From the NCBI GenBank assembly GCA_948567375.1, contig OX419760.1, forward strand, positions 10,664,001 through 10,728,000: a DNA stretch of 64,000 bases, given 5' to 3'. The translations under genes and the position numbers were made by a program. Of the stretch, positions 34,711 to 43,270 are shown piece after piece. The stretch comes from Lunularia cruciata. Its lineage: Eukaryota > Streptophyta > Marchantiopsida > Lunulariales > Lunulariaceae. Each line of letters opens with the position of its first letter. Positions within the stretch are counted from its first letter, which is position 1. The notes under the pieces were generated by a model. That model was not told the DNA's origin. It saw nothing but the letters and a program-made list of their open reading frames with translations, and searched no databases.

Positions 34711-36213
34711 ATGGACGAGATTTATGGGGCCTCCAAAGGCCCTAGGCGTTACTCTGGTACAGTGGGTACTATTGAGTTGGATGATTTCATCCAGGAGTTC
34801 GATAGTTGGTGTGATCTGCAGCAGATGCGGAACCCGACTTTGTTCACACCCTTCATGGCATGGAAGGGGTTGCTTCAGCACTTGGAGGGTCCACCGATGG
34901 ATGATTACCATGAGTTCAGGAGAGCTCATTTGGAGGAGATTGAGTTATGGAGACAGTATTGGTCTCCACACTATGTCTCCATCACTTCAGGCTCGGTGGC
35001 CAGGAGTAGATCGGCTGTACCTACGAGTTCTAGCTCGAGTAGTGTTGGTGGAGCTAGTGGAGGTGCACTAGCTAGAGATAGTGCTACTACGAGTGGAGGT
35101 ACCGCTGCAGGATGTGGTGTGGTACCGGGGTTTAACCCCATGGTGGAGTTCTTCCTATGTTTGAGGCAGAACTACCAGGGAGTACGGACTGACAAGTTGA
35201 GGAGCTTGCAGGAGTTCCAGCGGAAGGCTGGAGAGAGCCTACGCGAGGCATACACTCGCATGAGGCGGCTGATCAGTTTCACTCAGGGAGTTACTGAGGC
35301 CCAGGCAGTCCAGTTTTGGTATGGGATACTGGATAGGGAGTTGCGACGTAGAGTTCGTGATGCTACGTTGTTGCAGGCTACTTCGCCCACTTTGGCAGTA
35401 GTCTTTGGTTTGGCTGAGCGTATTGAGCTCAACATGGTGGAGGAGAGAGTGGTGACAGCTGGATTTGGTAGAGAGACCTCATCCACGGTTGCGACTTCTT
35501 CTAGAGTGCAGCAGAGTGCACCACGCCCAGTTGGTTTTCGAGGATAGGGTGGACAGCCCAGATCCTATGGAGCAAGTGGAGGGCCTAGTGGAGTTAGACC
35601 CTTACCCTCATTTTCGGGTCAACAGCAGCCAGTGAGTGGTGGTGTTGCTTGTTGGACTTGTGGTGGACCTCACCATAGGAGAGAGTGTACTCAGGGCAGC
35701 GGACCGGATACCTCTGGTGCATCACAGCCAGCACAGAGGCAGTGTGAGCATTGCCATAGATTTGGTCATACTAGTGACCGGTGTTTTGACCTACACCCGG
35801 AGTTACGGAGTGGTAGGGCTGCTATGACAGGTAGTAGAGGAGCTCCAGTTCATGGAGGACGAGGTGGTAGAGGTGGTGGTAGAGGATCTACACCTAGTAG
35901 GGGTGCAGTACCTGCCCTTACTTCTGACACAGCTATGGCTACTCGGATTGAGCAGTTGGAGCAGAGATTGGCTAGTATGGCTATTGCTCAGAGGAGATCA
36001 AATTCGGGTGCTGAGGCTTCCACCTCATATGCTGGTGATAGAGATGCTTTGGACTTCATGTGTGGAGTGGCACAGGTGGATGCATCTGCAGCAGTGACTA
36101 GGAGTGCAGTACGTGCTCCAGAGCCTAGAGGAGCATCAGTGGAGTTGGTTGGACCCACAGAGAGGAGAGGTTGGGAGACAGGTCAGACTTCCCCAATCTT
36201 TCACGCTATCTGA
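34711..36213 (+). pseudogene. Gag of the methyltransferase gypsy element, one stop
   Basis: About 500 codons from ATG 34711, interrupted by a TAG at 35545 (GFRG*GGQP, likely from CAG). The capsid part has SLQEFQRKAGESLREAYTRM and QFWYGILDRELRRRVRDA (35200-35360), as in Retrotrans_gag domains. Two zinc knuckles follow: CWTCGGPHHRREC (35650-35688, with spacing C-2-C-3/4-H) and a standard CEHCHRFGHTSDRC (35743-35784). A Gly/Arg-rich stretch (35850-35890) and a short coiled coil (RIEQLEQRLASM) come last. It would form the virus-like particle and bind RNA. It overlaps pol by about 115 bases in another frame. Confidence 0.88.
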
Positions 36214-36559
36214 GGCATTGCAGACGACATCCATGGTTCCTAGACGTCCCAGTGCAGGTGTGGTAGGTGGTGATGGAGTACCTGATGGAGTACCTGCTAG
36301 TCAGCCACCTGCTACTACACAGACTGAGTCTAGCATGATGTTGGGGGCGGCTCAGCTGATTATGTGGCATCCTTTATTTTCAGCCAGTGACATGTTTACA
36401 TTGGGAGTTGACCCAGCCCCAGTGTTCCGGTTGGCTGCCACGTTGTGTGAGAGTAGGGATGGTGCAGTTCCTACTACTAAAGCAGAGGTGGTTGGTAGTG
36501 GAGCTGACTTGGTTGAGGAGCATGGGATCCGTTCAGCGACCAGTGGTTTATGGCAAGCA

Positions 36560-37000
36560 GCAGCGGCTAGACTAGAGGAGTTGCCAGCTAGACCGGCCTT
36601 TGAGAGAGCGCGGTTTACACCTGGTGTTGTCCTATTGGATAACCAGAGGGGGATCTTTCGTTTGGTGGGACCTTCAGGGAAGGTCTATACACCACAGAGA
36701 GTCTTGTTAGACTCTGGTGCGCAGCCCCTTATGTTGGGGAAGGCTGCAGTTGTTGGTCTGGAGTTACGGAAGACCGATGTGGAGAGGTGTCCATTTCAGA
36801 TCCAGACATCTCTAGGTGGTGGTTCGACACAGTACATCACACGTGGGGAGCTTGTTGTCCAGGTTCAGCCTGGTCATCCGACTGATAGCTCGGTGGTGAG
36901 AGCTCAGGCTATTGCGACGATAGCTGAGTCATATGATGTGCTAGTTGGGGGAGCAGTGTTATACCCTATGGGTTTCAGTATTGACTATTGGGAGGAGACA
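36560..37000 (+). pseudogene. Aspartic protease domain in pol
   Basis: RVLLDSGAQPLMLGKAA holds the DSGA active site (Asp codon 36710-36712) followed by the usual LG.A segment. The second half, YDVLVGGAVLYPMGFSIDYW near 36930-36990, corresponds to the ILGxDfl-type strand of retroviral-like proteases. It would mature Gag and Pol. Residues upstream (36104-36560) are a low-complexity linker; the region 37000-37400 after it has no domain I recognise. Confidence 0.85.
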
Positions 37001-37414
37001 GCCTCTTATAGACCTGGTTGGCAGTCTGGTGAGGGACGGGTATGTTGCCTACCAGTACGTTTTAGTAGTGGCAGTCTTGGCTCACTACAGTCCGGGACCA
37101 TGGCAGCATCAGTTTTGGCTTTCAGCGGTGCAGTTACTTGGCCTGGTGACTTGTTGGAGGGGAACGCCCATGCAGAGGATACTCCAGTACCAGAGGAGAT
37201 CACTCGGCTATGGAGTACGAGTGGGATTGTTCCATCCACCTTGGATGTTCCATTGTGGAGTTCAGAGGAGGCATTGCAGCATCATGCAGATCAGTTGGTG
37301 CAGCAGGCTTGGAGTGGAGCCTTCGTACCATCAGGGGATGAGTGTGAGGATGAGCCTCCAGAGGCGATTGCTTTGACACCTCTGGATACCACACTCATTG
37401 CTTGGTAGTACCCA

Positions 37415-38390
37415 GTAGAGGGGATATGCCTATTGGAGTTGTTTGGTGGGATCAGCACCGGACTAGTTGCGGTGTTACAGGCGGGTATCCGAGTACAGAG
37501 GTACTTGTATGTAGAGAGAGATGAGACTGCTAGGCGAGTCTCTCTACATCATGTGGCACACTTGGCCTATCGGTATCCGGAGTTATTACCGATGTTAGCA
37601 GTCAGAGGTTACCAGAAGGCCTTACCAGGAGACATTTCCTTACTGGGGGCGCATGACCTAGAGAGACATGGGCCTGTTCACTTGGTGATTTCTGGATGGC
37701 CATGTCAGGGACATACACGTGCGGGCCGCGGTTTGGGTCTTCAAGATCCTCGTTCTGGTGTGTTTTGGGAGATGTTACGGATATTACAACATCTCCAGGT
37801 TCATTAGTCTATTTCTCCAGCTTACCTTTTGGAGAACATTCCATTGATGGGTGATTCTCGCACTAGAGTGGTGGCGAGTACACATCAGGTCCATTCATGG
37901 ATGGGACCTGCTGTATTGTTAGATGCAGCCAGAGTGGGATCACGGGCTCATCGTCTTCGTCTTTGGTGGACAAACCTCTTACCCAGAGAGGTTCTACAGC
38001 GTGCTTATGATGGGATTCAGCGACTAGACCACATTCTTGTTGATGATATCTTGGATGTTGGGCGTCAGTCTCAGACAGTGGTAGTGGCTGATAGGTCACC
38101 CATGGCAGTGGTGAACCTAGTTGGACAGCCTAGAGCTGCATTTCCCACACTCATGAGTTTCCCAGGCTCTCATGCTTTTCGAGAGGGAGGACCTGCACTT
38201 GTTTGGGACTCACAGTTACAGCAGTTGGTGGAGCCCAATGCTGATGAGAGAGAGCGGGCGATGGGTTTTCGCACCGGTATTACCGCTGTTCCAGCAGTGT
38301 CAGAGGCATCTAGGCATCAGGTGTTAGGTCAGGCTATGGACCTGAACTGTTTGACCTGGATTGTGAGCCTTGGTTTGGTAGAGCAGCATA
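37415..38390 (+). pseudogene. C5-cytosine DNA methyltransferase domain (DNMT3-like) in pol
   Basis: Motifs run in canonical order. Motif I: LLELFGGISTGLVAVLQAG (37427-37485), for S-adenosylmethionine. Motif IV: HLVISGWPCQGHTRAGRG, with the catalytic Cys codon at 37703-37705. Motif VI: LLENIPL (Glu at 37832). Motif VIII: SRAHRLRLWWTNLLP (37940-37985). Motif IX/X: ERERAMGFRTGIT and RHQVLGQAMDLN (38245-38345). The short target-recognition region and the order I-IV-VI-VIII-X resemble DNMT3, not the rearranged plant DRM or the large MET1/CMT enzymes. In life it would methylate cytosines, plausibly the element's own new DNA. A TAG at 37805 separates motifs IV and VI here; every catalytic motif is otherwise intact. 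Confidence 0.9.
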
Positions 38391-38719
38391 GGATGCGCTT
38401 GATAGGCATCACCACTCGGACACTTGTGAGCCCTGTGCCTATCGAGACGATTCAGGCACATGCTGGGGGCGATGGACCGAGTGGACATGGTATTCTTGGG
38501 ACACATCCAGTAGCTACTAGGGAGAGTGGTCTACTTGGAGTCCATCCAGGTGAGCATGGGCTACTTGGATTACACCCTTGGTCCACATGGGATGCAGCCA
38601 GAGGACGTATGGAGCTTGCAGCCAGAGTGGAGGGAGTTTTTCACACAGAGGTTGGGAGCTCTAGTGGTCGGGAGCATGACACCATTGCTCCCAAGGGCCC
38701 AGTGTAGCAGCCAGTCAGT

Positions 38720-40190
38720 ACGTCTTCCACTCCTACTACAGTTACAGAGGATACTTGGGAGCCAGATCTTGGACCCAAGCTTACTGGAGAGGAAAGACGG
38801 AGGGTTTGGAGGTTCTTGAGGAGTCACACGAGTTGTTTTGCCTTCAGTATGAAGGATTTGGGTGCTCTGAAGGGACCTGGTATACGGATTGAGCTGACTA
38901 GCGACACACCTGTTTTCTGACGTCCTTATCGATATAGTGAGATGGAGAGGACATTGAGTCAGAGCCGGAGTAGTGACCTTTTTGAGGCTGGTTTGGTGGA
39001 GATTTCACATGGAGAGTATGCATCAGCGACAGTGATGCCAGCCAAGAAGGATATGCATGGCAACTATACAGATAGGCGGATGTGTGGAGATTACCGTCCT
39101 ATCAACCGACAGACCAGGGCTGATCGGTATGCCATGCCTACACCGGAGGAGATTTTTGATGCGATTGGGCATGCAAAGGTCTTCAGTACTTTGGATCTAC
39201 GAGCGGGATATCATCAGTTGCCGATCAGGGAGGAGGATAAGTCCAAGACAGCATTTTGGGCTATTGATCCTCACGGCAAGGATGTGTTATATCAGTGGAG
39301 GTTCTTACCATTTGGGTTGAAGAACGCTCCTGCTGAGTTCCAGAGGGTCATGGATAGGATCCTAGCTGGACTGGATTTTGCTCGGTGCTATATTGATGAC
39401 ATTTTGGTGTATAGCACTACTGTGGAGGAGCATGAGCGACAGTTGTTGGAGGTGTTTGAGAGGTTGAGATCTCATGGACTCAAACTACATCCTGGGAAGT
39501 GTAGGTTCTTCCACGAGCAGGTTGAGTATTTGGGTCACACTATCTACCCCAGAGGACTTGCTGTCCAGCAGACCAAGGTGGAGGCTATTGCACGTATTCC
39601 TCGGCCTACGGATGTGAGCAGAGTGCGAGCATTCCTTGGGTTGGCGAACTTCTATCGCCGCTATGTTAGAGGATTTAGTGCCATTGCCAAGGCCTTGACG
39701 AAGCTGACCAAGCTTACACAGGAGTGGTGGTGGGGAGATGAGCAGGAGAGAGCTTTTGTAGAGCTCAAGGAGAGGTTGACATCTGCTCCTATTTTGAGGA
39801 GACCGATCAGGGGACGACCATTTCAGGTTCACACTGATTGGAGTATGTTGGGGCTTGGAGCGGTGCTCACCCAGCATGATGATGAGGAGAAGGAGTTTGT
39901 GGTGGCCTATGCTAGTTGCTCCAACAATTCAGCGGAGGCAAAGTATAGTTCATATGAGGGAGAGTGCTTGGCAGCAGTTTGGGCAGTAGCACATTTCCGA
40001 TGTTACCTATTTGGTAACCCCTTCACTCTCATCACTGATCATCAGCCGCTGAAGTGGTTGATGGAGTCCGACAAGCTTTCAGGGAAGCTTGCACGATGGG
40101 CTCTGATTTTACAGGAGTATGATTTCACGGTTGTTCACAGACCTGGAGTGGTGAACCGTGATGCAGATGGGTTGAGTAGAAACCCATGTC
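38720..40190 (+). pseudogene. Reverse transcriptase and RNase H domains in pol
   Basis: Reverse transcriptase: FSTLDLRAGYHQLPIREED, FLPFGLKNAPAEFQRVMD, and the catalytic CYIDDILVYS (YIDD at 39389-39400). Then GHTIYPRGLAV and FLGLANFYRRYVRGFS. RNase H: VHTDWSMLGLGAVL, SYEGECLAAVWA, LITDHQPLKWL and VNRDADGLSRNP give all four acidic residues. It is typical Ty3/gypsy with no internal frameshift. The only break is TGA at 38918, before the fingers. Confidence 0.93.
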
Positions 40191-40559
40191 CCAGCCAGCA
40201 GGATCAGACCGGAGCACGTTGGCATGGTGAGACAGATGAGGAGATGGTGCCAGGTTGGCATGCATCAGCCTTTCTGTGTATATTTGCAGAGACATTGGTG
40301 GTATCTCTCTCAGCGCATACAGGAGGAGTTATTGAGGTCACAGATCCAGAGAGTGAAGATATTGGTACAGTTCAGCGAGACATTCATGATGATGTCTTAG
40401 TGATGGACTATCTTCGCACTGGTGTTGTGGGTGGCACAATTGGGGCCAAGGAGAGAGACCGTGTTCTTCAACGAGCCAGACGGTTCAGATTGGAGGGTAG
40501 ACACCTTTTGCGTGTATGGGAGGATGGTAGAGTGCGAGTAGTACCACTTCCATCACAAA

Positions 40560-41650
40560 GACCACAGTTGGTCCGTCATGCTCATGAGGAGCTAGGACAT
40601 TTTGGAGTAAAGCGTACATATAGCTTACTCCAGAGTCATTATTGGTGGTGCGGTATGCAGACCGAGGTACAGCAGTTTGTTGCCAGATGTGTGGTTTGTG
40701 ACCGAGTTAGAGCATCATTCAATGCTCCTACGCCACAGTTACACCCATTACCTATCATGGGATTGGGTTACCGTTGGAGTTTGGACTTTGCCAGACCTTT
40801 ACCGCTGACTGTGAGACATCATCGGTATGTTTTGGTGATGGTGGAGCACTTCTCCAAGTGGATTGAGTTGGTGGCACTTCCTGACAAGTCTAGTGAAGGG
40901 ACAGCTTACTCGTTCCTGGATCGAGTTCTTAGTCATTTTGGTGCACCAGTTGAGGTTTTGACTGATCAGGGTACAGAGTTCTTGGGAGAGTTTCAGGTCT
41001 TATGTGACAAGGCTTTGATTGATCATCGTACTACATCTCGAGATCACCCTGAGGCAGATGGCTTAGCAGAGAGAGTGGTTCAGACGGTGAAGAGAGGATT
41101 GCGAAAGTATGGTTTGCAGAGAGGCCACTTGGGAGATTGGGATCTCCAGTTACCTTGGTTGGCCATGGGCTATCGGTTCAGCCGGCAAGCCTCCTTAGCA
41201 TCCTTCTCTCCATACTTTCTACTCTATGGACGAGATCCAGATTTACCTGCAGCCATTTGTCGAGATGCTACTATAGTTTTGGACTTGGATGACCCTGATG
41301 TATGGATGAGCGCATGTTCTCAACGGGCAGAGATCTTTCAGAGAGTGATGCCGATGGCCTTCGAGAACTTGGTAATTGCTCAGCATAGAGATACTTTACG
41401 TTATGCTACCATTTGAGGAGGAGGTTATAGACCCTCGATCCGTCGATTTCATCCAGGCGACTATGTATATCTACAACAGACAGCACCGACGACACTTGAT
41501 GTTTCTACAGGCCGCACTATCTTGAGAGTGCGCGAGGTTTTGCCATCTGGAGTCCTTGTGTTAGAAGGACGTGATGGTGTTGTTTGGAAGGATCATGTGC
41601 ACAATTGTGCGCCATGCCACCTCCCAAACATTGATGGTACTATGGACCCA
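40560..41650 (+). pseudogene. Integrase domain in pol
   Basis: The HHCC zinc module reads HAHEELGHFGVKRTY ... CVVCDRV (40570-40710). The core has WSLDFA, VLTDQGTEFLG (Asp codon 40964-40966) and GLAERVVQTVK (Glu codon 41069-41071), so D,D,E is complete. After TGA 41414 the C-terminal part continues in frame (HPGDYVYLQQ, VREVLPSGVLVLEGRDG, KDHVHNCAPCHLP), an SH3-like tail where many gypsy integrases would carry a chromodomain. Confidence 0.9.
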
Positions 41651-41680
41651 AGCTTGGCACTTGTACGTGCAGGCTTGAGG

Positions 41681-41821
41681 TGTATGTTATGTGGCTCTTC
41701 TGGTGGAGCTGCTACTATGTTAGTGTGTGATAGTTGTTCGAGAGGATGGCATATGGCATGTATGACTCCTCCCCTCACGGTGGTTCCTCAGGGACAGTGG
41801 TTATGTCCTAGATGTACTTGA
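41681..41821 (+). pseudogene. C-terminal PHD finger of pol
   Basis: CMLCGSSGGAATMLVCDSC then GWHMACMTPPL and QWLCPRC gives a full C4-H-C3 zinc pattern, including the tryptophan two residues before the last C-x2-C pair. PHD fingers usually read the histone H3 tail. At the end of an integrase it is placed like the chromodomain of chromoviruses and could direct insertion to particular chromatin. The pol stop codon follows at once (41819-41821). Confidence 0.9.
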
Positions 41822-41977
41822 CCTATAGCTAGTTCATTCTTTATATGGTATAGATTGCAGACAGGTGACTAACGATGGGGCTCCATAGCACCCGGCCTCC
41901 TGATCTTTGCCCATTAGAGGGTATACCATATACTTAGAGTAGATGGCTATTTGGAGTTAGAGGGACCTAACCGCCAG

Positions 41978-41990
41978 CTAGGGGGGCGAT
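41978..41990 (+). promoter_or_regulatory. Polypurine tract of the gypsy element
   Basis: GCTAGGGGGGCGAT ends just before TGTGGCAC (41991). Its position says the repeat begins at TGTGGCAC, in conflict with the integrated end TGTCACG; see the finding on permuted ends. Confidence 0.7.
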
Positions 41991-42653
41991 TGTGGCACTT
42001 TAGAGTCTATGTATGACTTATGTGTGAGTTGTGCTTTTATAGTGTATGATGTTGACAGCGATGTATGTTGTGTAGCGATGTATATACGCACGACAGCTGT
42101 CACGCCATTTGTAGTTCCGCATCTAGATGCTCGGACACTGGAGTTCCAGTGATGGTAATTAGAGTTATTCTAGCAGTTTCTCAGGGACTACTTTCCGATG
42201 GTTAGATTTTGTGTTCGGGGTACTGACTTCACGGTGGGGCCCACCGTCACTTTGCACCATTTGCACCGTCGAGTGTGCCGTCAGCGGGACCGTTAGGGTT
42301 TCAGGGCTAGCTCGAGTCCAAGGGGTATAGTTTCGAAGGTGAGCTCCAGAGAGCTCACTTCTCTGATGTTGAGCCTTCGAGTTCCTGGCTATGGTGGACA
42401 GAGGCCGGCGAGCGTCACCTGGATTCTCTATGCTTGAGTGGGTGTGGCTTGACTGTAATCAGTGCCCAGTTGTTGGCAGTTTATAGAGTGACAGATCAAG
42501 TACTGATCTGAGTTGAGTTGAGTTGAAAGTGTTAAGCAATCTGATTATTGTGGCACTTTAGAGTCTATGTATGACTTATGTGTGAGTTGTGTTTTTATAG
42601 TGTATGATGTTGACAGCGATGTATGTTGTGTAGCGATGTATATACGCACGACA
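41989..42653 (+). repeat. Right terminal repeats of the gypsy element (A-B-A)
   Basis: Segment A (107 bp, 41989-42095), two bases GC, segment B (450 bp, 42098-42547), and a second segment A (42547-42653, overlapping one base). The A copies differ at one position. B matches the left terminal repeat. The left end of the element has B only. Confidence 0.88.
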
Positions 42654-42657
42654 CTTT

Positions 42658-42885
42658 CAATACACTCTTCTATCTATATAATCCCAGTCAGGAGTTTCTT
42701 CTAATGGGGTTGAATTCTAGCACTTCCTCTCTGCATTTCGTGAAGTCTTGAGCTGCCTAACACCATCTCAGGAGTGTTCTGTATTGGAGTTTTGTATCTC
42801 AGTATTGGAGGTTATTTGTGCTACGTGAGTGAACTGGTTGTACTGTCTTTGAAGGCTAGGAGAGAGTTGAATCTTTCTGCGTGCA
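42658..42885 (+). repeat. Second LTR of younger copia, right part
   Basis: Continues the copia LTR after the gypsy insertion. TTCAATACACTCTTCTATC connects to the unit cut at 32766, and the rest follows the first LTR to GTGCA (42885). Confidence 0.85.
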
Positions 42886-43008
42886 ATTAGGAGTGTATGC
42901 TCTGGTGAGACTAGGGAAGTTGAGTGTTAGGATGGCTGATACATCAGAAGTTAGAATGCCTGAGAATAGACCATCTACTTCAAGGAACATGAACAAAGGT
43001 TCTCATCA
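42886..43008 (+). mobile_element. Truncated start of another copia internal region
   Basis: Matches 28257-28379: ATTAGGAGTGTATGCTCTGG, then a gag ATG at 42932, ending abruptly at AAAGGTTCTCATCAG. Host DNA resumes at 43009. It is the remnant of a second internal region after the second LTR. Confidence 0.88.
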
Positions 43009-43270
43009 GTCTCTGTAACTCGTTTGTACTAAGTTTAATAGCAAGAGCTTTATTCCAGTTTCAATTCTTATTCTGTTATCGACTAAATGATGTTATGACA
43101 AAGCATTGCAACACGTCCAGAATTGATTCCATGGCTACGGGAAGGTAATATATTATATGCATTCAAAGGACAAACGTAATAGTAGTATGGTAAGCAGGAG
43201 ACCCCTTAATATCTGGATCCTCTCCACCTCTAACCCTGCTTGATGTTTGTTGCCCAACTTCTACTACCTT

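Larger units (their letters stand above)
36104..41821 (+). pseudogene. Pol polyprotein: protease, DNA methyltransferase, RT, RNase H, integrase, PHD
   Basis: One frame of about 1,900 codons, interrupted only by stops at 37406 (TAG), 37805 (TAG), 38705 (TAG), 38918 (TGA) and 41414 (TGA). No frameshift is needed anywhere, so the ancestral element had one continuous pol containing the methyltransferase between protease and reverse transcriptase. The frame is +1 relative to gag and opens at 36098, before gag ends at 36213. The stops look like C-to-T changes in CAG or CGA codons; for example PVF*RPYRYS stands where gypsy elements usually read FRRPYR. Sub-domains are listed separately. Confidence 0.9.
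32767..42653 (+). mobile_element. Ty3/gypsy element encoding a DNA methyltransferase and a PHD finger
   Basis: A 9,887-bp insertion with TGTCACG...CGACA ends, flanked by the 4-base duplication CTTT (32763-32766 and 42654-42657). Removing it and one CTTT restores the host repeat unit. It carries gag, and a pol frame ordered protease, C5-DNA methyltransferase, reverse transcriptase, RNase H, integrase, PHD finger. Its repeated ends differ at about 5 of 450 positions, so insertion is recent. Six in-frame stops make this copy non-autonomous. The arrangement of its terminal repeats is unusual: a 450-bp segment at the left, and 107 + 450 + 107 bp segments at the right. Confidence 0.93.
27907..42885 (+). 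mobile_element. Younger Ty1/copia element carrying a nested gypsy element
   Basis: The 5' LTR is 27907-28256, the internal region 28257-32570, and the 3' LTR starts at 32571. That LTR is interrupted at 32767-42653 by a complete gypsy element and resumes at 42658-42885. All copia domains are present but the polyprotein is broken by two stops and about five frameshifts. After the second LTR, 42886-43008 repeats the first 123 bases of the internal region. The block is therefore LTR-internal-LTR-internal fragment, the layout of a tandem array shortened by recombination. Confidence 0.88.

Noticed and set aside
34469-35071. A 200-codon frame overlapping gag
   Set aside because: It is out of frame with the gag capsid motifs and has no recognisable domain.
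37433-37807. Treating the methyltransferase motif I-IV segment as an independent small host gene
   Set aside because: Its apparent start is TTG inside motif I, and the same frame continues on both sides to protease and motif VI. It is part of pol.
38942-41416. Treating the uninterrupted 824-codon segment as a separate active gene
   Set aside because: It starts mid-domain after a TGA in the reverse transcriptase. It is one piece of the interrupted pol frame.
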